From assembly GCF_017163935.1 (NCBI RefSeq), contig NZ_JABVZR010000001.1, positions 4,092,001 through 4,156,000 of the forward strand: 64,000 bases of DNA. Direction: 5' to 3'. A program made the position numbers and the translations under genes. Below the pieces are notes generated by a model that saw only the letters and a program-made list of their open reading frames with translations, searched no databases and was not told the origin of the DNA. This document shows, piece by piece, positions 46,600 through 55,243 of this stretch; the first letter of the stretch is position 1, and the number at the start of each line of letters is the position of its first letter. The DNA comes from Novosphingobium terrae (GTDB lineage: Bacteria; Pseudomonadota; Alphaproteobacteria; Sphingomonadales; Sphingomonadaceae).

Positions 46600-48207
46600 T
46601 TAGAAAATCGCCGACAGGATCACGTAGAGCACGCCCGAAATCAGGATCGAGCAGGGCAGGGTCAGCACCCAGGCCAGCGCCATGTTGCGCAGCGTGCTGG
46701 CCTGCAGACCCGAACCATTGGCGGCCATGGTGCCCGCCACGCCCGAGGAGAGGACGTGGGTGGTGGAGACCGGCAGGCCGAAGGCGTCGGCCATGCCGAT
46801 GGTGGCCATGGCGGTGATTTCGGCAGCGGCGCCCTGAGCGTAGGTCAGGTGGGTCTTGCCGATCTTCTCGCCCACGGTGACGACGATGCGCTTCCAGCCC
46901 ACCATCGTGCCCAGGCCCAGCGCAAGAGCCACGGCGACCTTCACCCAGGTGGGGATGAAGCGCGTGCCCTTGTCGAGCGAGCCCTTGTAGGCGGTGAGAG
47001 CCTTGGCCTCGGCATCCGAGAAGCCGATGCTCTTGTCGGCAGCGGCCAGCTTGAGGCCTTCCGATGCCAGATACATGTCGTTGCGCATGTTGCGGGTGGC
47101 GGTGGCGGGCACGCGGGCCAGCGAGCCATAGCCCTTCACCTGGCTGTCGATGTCGCTGACCAGAGCGCCCAGCGAGGCGACGGTGTCAGCGGTCTTTTCC
47201 TTGGTGGCGATGTAGGTTTCGACGGCCTTTTCGGCATTGGCAGCAGGCTTGGCATTGCCGGAATGCGCAGCCAGAGCGGCGGCGGCAGCGGCGGAACCGG
47301 TGTGGAACTGCGCCTCATAGGCCGAGGGCACGGCGCGGTTCAGGGCATAGGCGGTGGGGACGGTGCCGATCAGGATCAGCATGATCAGGCCCATGCCCTT
47401 CTGACCGTCGTTCGAACCGTGGAAGAAGCTGACGCCGGTGCAGGTGCCGATCAGCAGGATGCGGATCCACAGCGGCGGCGGGTTGCCGTTCTGGGGCTCG
47501 CGATAGAGGGCGGGCACGCGGACCAGAGCGCGGGCCACGAAGAACAGCGCGCCGGCCATGATGAAGCCGAGGATCGGCGAGAAGAGCAGGGCGCGGCCGA
47601 TGTTGGCGGCCTGAGTCCAGTCCACGCCCGAGGTGCCGCTGCGGCCATGCAGCAGGGCATTGGCGACGCCCACGCCGATCACCGAACCGATGAGCGTGTG
47701 CGAGCTGGAGTTGGGAATGCCGAAGAACCAGGTGGCCAGGTTCCACAGGATCGCCGCGATCAGCAGGGCGAAGACCATGGCAAAGCCCTGACCCGCGCCG
47801 ACCTGCAGGATCAGCTCGACCGGCAGCAGCGAGATGATGCCGAAGGCCACCGTGCCGGTGGAGACCAGCACGCCCATGAAGTTGAAGAAGCCCGACCAGA
47901 CGACCGCGACATTGGCGGGCATCGAATTGGTGTAGATCACCGTGGCCACGGCATTGGCGGTGTCGTGGAAGCCGTTCACGAATTCAAAGCCCAGTGCGAT
48001 CAGCAGGGCGATGAACAGCAGGGCATAGGGCAGGAAGGCGGTGGCATGCACGCCCGCCGCGCTGGCATCGCTGTAGACGCTGGACGCGACATAGCCGATG
48101 CCGACCAGCATGGCGGCCAGAAAGCCGAGCTTCCCGGCGGTGCCCAACCCCTTGTCGAGGTCGGCCCGGGCGACAGGCGCGGTTGGAGTGGCAAGGGTGG
48201 CATTCAT
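46600..48207 (-). CDS. pitA: Low-affinity inorganic phosphate transporter
   Basis: 535 residues. Two Pit repeats with signatures FVNGFHDTANAVATVIYTNSMP in the first half and KTHLTYAQGAAAEITAMATIGMADAFGLPVSTTHVLSSGVAGTM in the second; about ten membrane segments. The central hydrophilic loop (about 270-400) is long and Lys/Ala-rich, as in proteobacterial PitA. It imports metal-phosphate with protons. Together with Pst, the porin and PPK2 it makes this a phosphate-handling region. GGAGAA precedes the ATG. Confidence 0.94.
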   Translation of the reverse strand: MNATLATPTAPVARADLDKGLGTAGKLGFLAAMLVGIGYVASSVYSDASAAGVHATAFLPYALLFIALLIALGFEFVNGFHDTANAVATVIYTNSMPANVAVVWSGFFNFMGVLVSTGTVAFGIISLLPVELILQVGAGQGFAMVFALLIAAILWNLATWFFGIPNSSSHTLIGSVIGVGVANALLHGRSGTSGVDWTQAANIGRALLFSPILGFIMAGALFFVARALVRVPALYREPQNGNPPPLWIRILLIGTCTGVSFFHGSNDGQKGMGLIMLILIGTVPTAYALNRAVPSAYEAQFHTGSAAAAAALAAHSGNAKPAANAEKAVETYIATKEKTADTVASLGALVSDIDSQVKGYGSLARVPATATRNMRNDMYLASEGLKLAAADKSIGFSDAEAKALTAYKGSLDKGTRFIPTWVKVAVALALGLGTMVGWKRIVVTVGEKIGKTHLTYAQGAAAEITAMATIGMADAFGLPVSTTHVLSSGVAGTMAANGSGLQASTLRNMALAWVLTLPCSILISGVLYVILSAIF

Positions 48208-48368
48208 CGGGAGTTCTCCTTCGGGCCGAAAGGATAGTCCCCCGATGTGACAGATTTGCGAGAGTCGAAAAGAAGCGTGTTAAAAAGAGGTTAAATCACG
48301 ACCCCGAGAATTCGACAAAGTTTTTGCCAAGCGACTCGGGGTTGTTGGGAGGGGATTCTCAAGCGGTT

Positions 48369-49601
48369 TTAACAGGCTTCGCAAGCGGTGGCATCGCTGC
48401 TTGCATCGCGTGCTTCCAGCCGCATGGCCAGAATCAGGATCAGCAAGCCGCCGATTGCCAGCGCCGCGCCCACCAGCCCTGTCGAGGCCCAGCCATAGCC
48501 CCCCGCAATCGCCAGACCGCCCAGCCACGGGCCCAGCGCATTGGCGGTGTTGAAGGCCGAGTGATTGAGCGCGGCAGCCAGACTCTGCGCCTCTCCGGCC
48601 ACATCCATCAGGCGGGTCTGCAGGATGGAGCCCATGGCGCCGCCGCAGCCGATAGCGAAGATCACCACCACCATCGCCCACAGGCTGTGGACCGCCAGCG
48701 GATAGAGCGCCAGCCACAGCGCGCTCCACACCAACAGCGCGGCGGCGGTGGGCATCAGCGCGCGGTCTGCAAAGCGCGGCACGAACATGTTGCCCAGAGT
48801 CATGCCGACGCCAAAGATGGCGAAGATCAGCGAAATGGTCGCCGGAGAAGCATGCGTCACATTCTCCAGCGCGGAGGCGAGATAGGTGTAGACGCAGAAC
48901 ATGCCGCCAAAGCCGATGGCGCCCACGGCCAGAGTCAGCCAGACCTGCCCGTTCCTGAGCGCATCGAGTTCGCGCAGCGGGTTGATATCGGCATCCGGCT
49001 TGTCATGCGGCACGAAGATGGCGACCATCGCCGCGCAGAGCAGCGCTAGAATGGCGACCACGCCAAAACCCCAGCGCCAGCTCATCACCTGACCCAGCCA
49101 GCTGGCCACGGGCACGCCGATGGTGGTGGCGATGGTCAGCCCCAGCATGATCCGCCCCACCGCCTGAGCGCGCTTGCCCGTGGGCACCAGCGAGGCGGCC
49201 ACCAGCGCGGCCACGCCGAAATAGGCACCATGCGGCAGGCCGCTGAGGAAGCGGAAGGCCAGCATCCAGTGATAGTCCGGCGCGATGGCGCTCAGGGCGT
49301 TGAACAGGCAGAAGGCGGCCATCAGCAGGATGAGCAAAGTGCGCCGCGCCAGCTTCGCGCCCAGCACCGCCAGCAGCGGCGCGCCGATCACCACGCCCAG
49401 CGCATAGGCGCTGATCACATGGCCCGCCGTGGGCGCATCGACGCCGAGCCCGGCGGCCATGGGGGGCAGCAGGCTCATGGTGGCGAATTCGGTGGTGCCG
49501 ATGGCGAAACCGCCCATCGCCAGAGCGAGATGCACCAGACCCACGGGCACGCCGCGCGTGTCGACCTGGGCGATGGGAGTGTCAGGGAGGGGACTGTCCA
49601 T
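48369..49601 (-). CDS. MFS transporter, DHA1/AraJ-like
   Basis: 410 residues with about twelve membrane helices. GFAIGTTEFATMSLLPPMAAGLGVDAPTAGHVISAYALGVVIGAPLLAVLGAKLARRTLL is the typical start of AraJ/YdhP-type DHA1 efflux proteins. A drug or sugar efflux role is likely, substrate unknown. The last residues are cysteine-containing (ACEAC). Confidence 0.9.
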   Translation of the reverse strand: MDSPLPDTPIAQVDTRGVPVGLVHLALAMGGFAIGTTEFATMSLLPPMAAGLGVDAPTAGHVISAYALGVVIGAPLLAVLGAKLARRTLLILLMAAFCLFNALSAIAPDYHWMLAFRFLSGLPHGAYFGVAALVAASLVPTGKRAQAVGRIMLGLTIATTIGVPVASWLGQVMSWRWGFGVVAILALLCAAMVAIFVPHDKPDADINPLRELDALRNGQVWLTLAVGAIGFGGMFCVYTYLASALENVTHASPATISLIFAIFGVGMTLGNMFVPRFADRALMPTAAALLVWSALWLALYPLAVHSLWAMVVVIFAIGCGGAMGSILQTRLMDVAGEAQSLAAALNHSAFNTANALGPWLGGLAIAGGYGWASTGLVGAALAIGGLLILILAMRLEARDASSDATACEAC

Positions 49602-49875
49602 GGCTTACATCACCCCTGTCGAGATGCGGGCAGCCACGGCGGACTGGAGGCGGGCTGGTTCGGGATAACGTCCCGAAGGCGTGACAGGATTAAAAGGCAC
49701 CAACTGTTCCGTTCATCGAGCGAATGGGGGGCGTTCGCAAAGGCTCCCTGCACGTTCGAGCCACCGTCCGATCCGGACAGGCATGAACAGGGCAACCTTC
49801 TTCGAGAGAGGCCATCATAACCTTCTTCGCGGTTGCAGCATAGACCCTAAGGCATTTTCTGCCAGAATGGAGGCG
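49602..49875. other. Intergenic region upstream of the MFS gene
   Basis: No gene supported. TTCGGGA-TAACG-TCCCGAA (49659-49677) is a perfect 7-bp dyad about 58 bp before the MFS start; it could be a repressor operator or the 3' hairpin of the upstream beta-helix gene. Confidence 0.4.
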
Positions 49876-51612
49876 TTACAGCATGTTGCCGCTGACCGTG
49901 TTCAGCCCTGCTGCGCCTGCCGTGGTGATCGCCGTGCCGTTGATCGTCAATTTGGCCGATGCGGAGGGGAGCAGCGATGAATCCACCCCCGTGCCATTGA
50001 ACTCATTGTAACTGTTGCCATCGCCCACCACGGTGATGCCTGCCGCGACCTTGCCTTTCGCGCCGCGTGTGAAGGGGGCGACAAGGTTTCTGGTCGAATG
50101 GCCTTCCATCCGCACGGCGGCGGCCAGCGTCTTGACGGCATTGAGCGTGTGGGGACGTATTTCGAACCCGTCGGTATTGGCGATGCGCACTGCGGCTCCG
50201 CTCGATTCGAGAATCTGCGTTTCGGAGACGCAGCCGCCGCCGTGACAGTCCACGATCTCGACCCCGCCCGCGCCTTTGCCGGGGCCCATCACCAGCTGGC
50301 CGCCGGTGAGATTGACGATGCCTTCATTGCCGCGAAAGGAAATGGCCGGGGTGCTGACGCCCGCAGCCGGCGCGCAATAAGGCTTCGACACTTCGACCGA
50401 GCCCGAGCGGTTTACATTCCAGATGCGGATGGCATTCGTCTCGTAACCATCGAGCACGGGATGTTCGATCAGGCAATCGGTGTTGCCGAAAGTGTCCTTT
50501 TCGCCCCGGCCGAGGAACTGCCCGTTGATCGCCAGCGGCTGGGCGCATGCGCTGGTTTCGAAATGCTCGACCCACAGATCGGTGAAATATTGGTCGGCGA
50601 CGAGGCCCGAGCAGTCGGGGAAAGCATGCGTTCCGATGGCGGTGCATTTCTCGATATGCAGAGAGGCATTGCCGCCTGCCAGTCCGATCTCGGCCCCGCC
50701 ATTGATGTAGAAGCCGATATGGCGGTCCGTGCCCTTACCCTGGCCGGAGCCGGTGCGTTGCGAGCGGCAACGCAGGACGTGAACATCGACCGCGCCGCCG
50801 AACTGATAGCCATAGATCCCGTCATAGGCCCAGAGATCGGACAGGTCCGAATTGCGGATCGTGCCGACATCGATGACGGGCAGGGGCTTGCCGATATCGG
50901 GCGGCCGATTGAACTGCACCCAGAGCCCGCGCAGCGTGATCCCGGCGGGATAGTCGTTGATATGGCGGGGGCGTTCGTCGGGGCCGAGGCGCAGCACGGG
51001 GCGGTCGTTGAACAGGCCGATCAGGCGTGTGGCCGATCCCGGCGTGCCATCATAGACGCCGAAAGAGCCAAGCAACTGCCGGGACCCTTGCGAGACGATA
51101 ACGCGCTGGCTGACGTAATAATCACCGCGCTGGAATTGCACCACTTGGCAAGCGGCGATGCAGGCCATGATCGCGGCATGGCTGTCGAAGCTGTCCACGG
51201 TGGATCTGGCGCCCCACCATTCGGGATGGCCTGCTGCCGGAGGCGTGCTGAAGGCGATCGATCCGGCTCCGGCGAAAAGCTGGACCGGCGGGGCGGTCAA
51301 GCCGGGGCCGAGTGTCAGCACCACACCAGCGGCGGGCTCCAGCCGACCGCCCTCGAACAGGAGGGATGATGTGAGCGTGTAGCTGGCGGCGATCTTGTGG
51401 CGCCTGGTGAGGCGCAAAGGCAGGCCTGCTGCCGAGGCTGCGTGATCGGCCGCGCGCAAGGCGGCGCTGTCCTCGGCGATGCCATCGCCATTGGCGCCAA
51501 AATCCATGGGGTTGATGCTGTCGCTCGGGAGCGGAGCGGCCATGGCGGCGGATGCCAGCGACAGGCAGGACAGGCCGGCAACAAGAAACGAGCGGCGGTC
51601 GCGAAATGTCAT
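49876..51612 (-). CDS. Secreted right-handed beta-helix protein (pectate-lyase-like)
   Basis: 578 residues. The N-terminus DRRSFLVAGLSCLSLASAAMAA is a signal peptide with a twin-arginine-like RRSFLVAG. INPMDFGANGDGIAEDSAALRAADHAA is the start of the Pectate_lyase_3 fold, followed by repeated short beta-strands typical of a parallel beta-helix. Such proteins bind or cut polysaccharides; catalytic residues could not be assigned. It is the only gene between the MFS gene and tRNA-Ser, on the same strand, and has no pathway neighbours. Confidence 0.8.
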   Translation of the reverse strand: MTFRDRRSFLVAGLSCLSLASAAMAAPLPSDSINPMDFGANGDGIAEDSAALRAADHAASAAGLPLRLTRRHKIAASYTLTSSLLFEGGRLEPAAGVVLTLGPGLTAPPVQLFAGAGSIAFSTPPAAGHPEWWGARSTVDSFDSHAAIMACIAACQVVQFQRGDYYVSQRVIVSQGSRQLLGSFGVYDGTPGSATRLIGLFNDRPVLRLGPDERPRHINDYPAGITLRGLWVQFNRPPDIGKPLPVIDVGTIRNSDLSDLWAYDGIYGYQFGGAVDVHVLRCRSQRTGSGQGKGTDRHIGFYINGGAEIGLAGGNASLHIEKCTAIGTHAFPDCSGLVADQYFTDLWVEHFETSACAQPLAINGQFLGRGEKDTFGNTDCLIEHPVLDGYETNAIRIWNVNRSGSVEVSKPYCAPAAGVSTPAISFRGNEGIVNLTGGQLVMGPGKGAGGVEIVDCHGGGCVSETQILESSGAAVRIANTDGFEIRPHTLNAVKTLAAAVRMEGHSTRNLVAPFTRGAKGKVAAGITVVGDGNSYNEFNGTGVDSSLLPSASAKLTINGTAITTAGAAGLNTVSGNML

Positions 51613-51852
51613 GCCGGCGAGGGACTTGGGAGCGGCGGTGATGGCGGTCCTCCTGCAACGCTGTGGGGCATGCGATCTCTGTCCGCCGTCAGGCCGGGAC
51701 GCAAGCCTTCCGCCATGGGCGAAGGATCATATCGGGCCAAGCGTTGTGGGGATGGCCATCAAGGGCCCGGCGTGGGGCGATGGTGTCGAATCTGTTGGGG
51801 AAGTCATCACGCGCAGGGCAGGCTGAAATAGTGTTTCATATTCAGCATGCCG

Positions 51853-51944
51853 TGGCGGAGACGGAGGGATTCGAACCCTCGGTGCCGAATTCTCAGCACG
51901 ACGGTTTAGCAAACCGTTGGTTTCAGCCACTCACCCACGTCTCC
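51853..51944 (-). tRNA. tRNA-Ser(GCT)
   Basis: Read on the minus strand: acceptor stem GGAGACG/CGTCTCC, anticodon arm ACGGT-TTGCTAA-ACCGT with anticodon GCT, long class II variable arm (CGTGCTGAGAATTCGGCACG-like pairing) and T-arm GAGGGTTCGAATCCCTC. Discriminator G and an encoded CCA are present. It reads AGC/AGT serine codons. Confidence 0.97.
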
Positions 51945-52054
51945 GGATCGCAGCGGCGAGGGGGCGCTATAACCATGCCTTTTCACCTCGGCAAGAGGGG
52001 GCAAGGCATTTCTTTCAACTTTTCCGTGTCGAACCGTTTTACACCTCGTTCAGC

Positions 52055-52255
52055 TTGGCGTTCATCTTGCTGTTGCTATCCATTGGGCTTCGATTGGTCG
52101 CATCGGCGACTCCGCCTGCCGAAGCAGGCGGATGGGTGGTCTTCCCCAATGGCGGGATCATCTGCGATGCGATAGGCAAGCAAGCCTTGCCTGCGGATCA
52201 GGCAAGCAACATGGCGCGAGCCATGCAGGAAACGGATGGGGTGCAATGGTGCTGA
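52055..52255 (+). CDS. Possible small membrane-anchored protein
   Basis: If started at the TTG (52055), a 66-residue product has an N-terminal hydrophobic helix (LAFILLLLSIGLRLVASA) and a small domain with two cysteines (GGIICDAIGK, GVQWC). It overlaps the eipA start by 10 bp, which suggests coupling. The start codon is weak and no ribosome site is obvious, so it is tentative. Confidence 0.35.
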   Translation: MAFILLLLSIGLRLVASATPPAEAGGWVVFPNGGIICDAIGKQALPADQASNMARAMQETDGVQWC

Positions 52256-53070
52256 ATGTGCGAAAGATGAAGCGCTCTGTCGCGCTGGTGGCCGGGGTGG
52301 TTGCACTGAGCCTGGTGAGTGGGCCCGTGATGGCGCAATCCTCTCAGCAGGGGATCGATTCCGATCTGGTCAAGCCCGGGCAGGATGATACGCAGGCCCA
52401 GCAGCCCTTGCCGCCCGCCAGCCCGGCGCCCCAAGGCAGCTATAACCAGGGTGGCTACAACAGCCCCACCTACAACAATGCGCAGCCCAACTCAGGCTAC
52501 ACTTCGGGCCAGCCCTATGCTCCCCAGCAGCAGGCGCCCGGTCAGGCCATGCCGCCCGCCAATCCCACCGGCCCGCAAGGCCCCGGGGGCACCTATCATG
52601 AGGACGATCTGATCGGTGCGGCCACCGGCGTCTTCGGCACCGGTGCCAAGGGGCTGGCCGAAATCATCCGTGGCATCCTCAAAAAGCAGGGCGAGCCCGA
52701 TGGCTATATCGTCGGGCGCGAGGCAGGCGGCGCCTTTGTGGCCGGTCTGCGCTATGGCTCGGGCACGCTCTATCACAAGATCGAGGGGCAGCGCCCGGTC
52801 TATTGGGCCGGGCCCTCGCTGGGCTTCGATGCCGGGGCCAGCGCGGGCAAGACCTTCGTGCTGGTCTACAACCTCCACAACACCGACGACCTCTTCCACC
52901 GCTATGGCGCGGGCGAGGGGCAGGCCTATCTGGTGGGCGGCTTCCATGTCTCCTACCTGCGGCGCGGCGACGTGGTGCTGATTCCGGTGCGCATGGGCGT
53001 TGGCCTGCGGCTGGGCGTCAACGGCGGCTATATGAAGTTCACGCAAAAGCAGACGTGGTTGCCTTTCTGA
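52246..53070 (+). CDS. eipA: EipA family protein (DUF1134), periplasmic envelope-integrity factor
   Basis: 274 residues from the ATG at 52246 (an ATG seven codons on is possible). A signal peptide ends near VMAQ. A Pro/Gln/Gly-rich stretch (about 50-115, with YNQGGYNSPTYN-type repeats) precedes the DUF1134 domain: DLIGAATGVFGTGAKGLAEIIRGIL, GGAFVAGLRYGSGTLYHKIEGQRPVYWAGPSLGFDAGASAGKTFVLVYNL and VSYLRRGDVVLIPVRMGVGLRLG. In Brucella, DUF1134 protein EipA is needed for envelope integrity. The name is by domain homology. Confidence 0.88.
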   Translation: MVLNVRKMKRSVALVAGVVALSLVSGPVMAQSSQQGIDSDLVKPGQDDTQAQQPLPPASPAPQGSYNQGGYNSPTYNNAQPNSGYTSGQPYAPQQQAPGQAMPPANPTGPQGPGGTYHEDDLIGAATGVFGTGAKGLAEIIRGILKKQGEPDGYIVGREAGGAFVAGLRYGSGTLYHKIEGQRPVYWAGPSLGFDAGASAGKTFVLVYNLHNTDDLFHRYGAGEGQAYLVGGFHVSYLRRGDVVLIPVRMGVGLRLGVNGGYMKFTQKQTWLPF

Positions 53071-53187
53071 GGCCCGTTCCAGCGCTGGAACAAGATTGCG
53101 CTGTTATAGTAACGAATTGAGAGAAACTTGCGCGGGGGTGAGCCTTCAGGCTTGCCCCTTTCGCCCCTCGGGGCTAAGGGCGCGCGC

Positions 53188-54366
53188 ATGCTTACGAACC
53201 TCCAGCAACAGCCCGCCGACGCGCTTCTGGCGCTGATCAAGCTCCATAATGCGGACCCCCGCCAGGACAAAATTGACCTGGGCGTGGGCGTCTACCGCAC
53301 CGACACCGGCGCCACGCCCGTGTTCGAGGCGGTGAAGGCCGCCGAGAAAAAGCTGCTGGAGATTCAGGACTCCAAAGCCTACCTCGGCCCCGAGGGTGAC
53401 ATGGGCTTTGTCCATGCCCTGATGCCCTATATCTTCGGCAAGAACGATCCTTCGATGGGCGGCCGTATCGACGGCATGCAGGCCCCCGGCGGCACCGGCG
53501 CGGTGCGTCTGGCTGTGGCTCTGGCCAAGAAGGCCGGCATCAAGCGCATCTGGATGGGCACGCCCAGCTGGCCCAACCACGCCCAGATCGCCGCTGACGT
53601 CGGCGTCGAGATCAAGGGTTACAACCACGCCACCAAGGCCGGTGTGGCCGACATGCAGGCCCTGCGCGACGCCATCGCCGCCGCCGAGCCGACCGACGCC
53701 ATCATGCTGCATGGCTGCTGCCACAACCCCACCGGCATCGATTACACCAACGCCGAATGGGACGAGATCGCTGGTCTGATCAAGGCCAAGGGCATCCTGC
53801 CGATCCTCGACCTCGCCTATCAGGGTCTGGGTCAGGGCATGGAAGAGGACGCCTATGGCATCCGCACCGTGCTTGCCGCCGTGCCCGAGGCGCTGATCGC
53901 CTACAGCTGCGACAAGAACTTCGGCTACTACCGTGACCGCGTCGGCGCGCTCTATGTGCTGGCGGCTCAGGCTGACCAGATCGGCGCGATCCTGTCGAAC
54001 GGTTCCGCGCTGGCCCGCGCCAATTGGTCGATGCCGCCTGATCACGGCGGCGCGGTGGTGCGTCTGATCCTTGAGGATGAGGCCCTGACCGCCTCGTGGC
54101 TCAATGAGCTGGACGTGATGCGCGCGCGCATGAGCGAAGTTCGCGCCAAGCTGGGCGGTGCGGGCACGCAGGGTTCGGTGGATTTCACCCCCTTCGGCAC
54201 GCAGAACGGCCTGTTCTCGATCGTTCCGCTGAACGGCGAGCAGGTGCTGGCGATGCGCGAGAAGCACGGCGTCTATATGGCCGGCTCGGGCCGCATCAAC
54301 GTGGCAGGGCTGACGATGGGCAACATCGACAAGTTCATCGCTGCGGTTGCGGATGTGACTGCCTAA
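53188..54366 (+). CDS. Aromatic amino acid / aspartate aminotransferase (class I)
   Basis: 392 residues from the ATG at 53188; the open frame upstream has no coding character. Family I-alpha aminotransferase: IDLGVGVYRTDTGATPVFEAVKAAEKKL at the start, MLHGCCHNPTGIDYTNAEWDEIAGLI, and the PLP lysine in YSCDKNFGYYRDRVGALY. In E. coli AspC/TyrB the equivalent is SYSKNFGLYNERVGA. Substrate preference between aspartate and tyrosine/phenylalanine cannot be told apart here. Repeat copy I begins 16 bp after the stop. Confidence 0.92.
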   Translation: MLTNLQQQPADALLALIKLHNADPRQDKIDLGVGVYRTDTGATPVFEAVKAAEKKLLEIQDSKAYLGPEGDMGFVHALMPYIFGKNDPSMGGRIDGMQAPGGTGAVRLAVALAKKAGIKRIWMGTPSWPNHAQIAADVGVEIKGYNHATKAGVADMQALRDAIAAAEPTDAIMLHGCCHNPTGIDYTNAEWDEIAGLIKAKGILPILDLAYQGLGQGMEEDAYGIRTVLAAVPEALIAYSCDKNFGYYRDRVGALYVLAAQADQIGAILSNGSALARANWSMPPDHGGAVVRLILEDEALTASWLNELDVMRARMSEVRAKLGGAGTQGSVDFTPFGTQNGLFSIVPLNGEQVLAMREKHGVYMAGSGRINVAGLTMGNIDKFIAAVADVTA

Positions 54367-54382
54367 GACTTTAAGGGTTCAA

Positions 54383-54613
54383 GCAGGGGGTGTTACACCC
54401 CCTGCACCCCCGGAACGTCTTCCGGCGATAGGGCAGTGGTTCCGCATCGTGGTGCGGGAACGCTCCACCAGCACAGAAAAGGCGCCGCAGGCAGTGATGC
54501 CCCGGCGCCTTTTCTCGTTTAAAAGCCTGCGGCGCGGCGAACTTAGCTCTTCGGCCGAACCCGTGGCGCCACGCAGACATTCATGGGAGCGCGAGGGGGT
54601 AACCCCCTCGCAT
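54383..54613 (+). repeat. Structured intergenic repeat, copy I (second left-end class, terminator-like centre)
   Basis: 231 bp between convergent genes, 16 and 12 bp from their stops. The left palindrome is GCAGGGGGTGT/ACACCCCCTGC followed by ACCCCCG, the same class as copy D. The right is GCGAGGGGG/CCCCCTCGC preceded by GGGAGC. The centre carries the AAAAGGCGCC...GGCGCCTTTT hairpin seen in copy H. Confidence 0.85.
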
Positions 54614-54625
54614 TTCCTCTTTCTT

Positions 54626-55243
54626 TTACCCCTTCAAAGCCTGCATCCTCTTGAGATACCGGGCCAACACATCGATCTCCAGATTCACCTGATCCCCGAC
54701 AGCCAGCGCTCCGATGGTCGTCACGGCGGCGGTATGAGGGATGATGTTCAAGGCGAAATGGCAGGTGCCGTCCGCCTGATCGACCACTTCATTCACCGTC
54801 AGCGACACGCCATTGACGGTGATCGAGCCCTTGGCGGCAATGTAGGGCGCCAGATCCTGAGGCGCGGCGATCTCGAAACGCAGCGAATCGCCGATGGGGC
54901 TGATGGACACCACCGAGCCAACGCCATCGACATGACCGGTGACGATATGGCCGCCCAGTTCATCGCCCAGCTTCAGCGCGGTTTCCAGATTGAGCTTCGC
55001 GCCCTCATGCCAATGCGCGGGCACGGAGCGGGCCAGAGTCTCGCCCGAGATGTTGACGGTGAACCAAGCGTCATCCTTGACGCCGCCCTTGTCAACTACG
55101 GTCAGGCAGACGCCCGAGCAGGAGATCGATGCGCCGATGGCGATGCCTTCGGGATCGTAGGGGCAGGTGATGATGGCGGTGAGGTCGCCTTCCTGCTTGG
55201 CCTCGCGGATGGTGCCGATGGCGGTGACTATGCCGGTGAACAT
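54626..55243 (-). CDS. ribE: Riboflavin synthase alpha subunit
   Basis: 205 residues made of two similar barrels: MFTGIVTAIGTIREAKQEGD and DELGGHIVTGHVDGVGSV. It dismutates two lumazine molecules to riboflavin. It overlaps ribD by 16 bp, so translation is coupled. Other rib genes (ribBA, ribH) are not in the window, and I saw no FMN riboswitch upstream. Confidence 0.95.
   Translation of the reverse strand: MFTGIVTAIGTIREAKQEGDLTAIITCPYDPEGIAIGASISCSGVCLTVVDKGGVKDDAWFTVNISGETLARSVPAHWHEGAKLNLETALKLGDELGGHIVTGHVDGVGSVVSISPIGDSLRFEIAAPQDLAPYIAAKGSITVNGVSLTVNEVVDQADGTCHFALNIIPHTAAVTTIGALAVGDQVNLEIDVLARYLKRMQALKG

Noticed and set aside
49610..49795. 61-residue minus-strand ORF between the MFS and beta-helix genes
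   Set aside because: No ribosome site, no domain, and it overlaps the dyad and promoter region of the MFS gene.
49876..51612. Prophage tailspike interpretation of the beta-helix protein
   Set aside because: It has a cleavable export signal and no phage genes nearby, so a secreted or periplasmic protein is more likely.
51840..51870. Attachment-site duplication of the tRNA-Ser 3' end
   Set aside because: No second copy of the tRNA 3' sequence was found in the window by eye; a loosely similar stretch near 49632 does not align.
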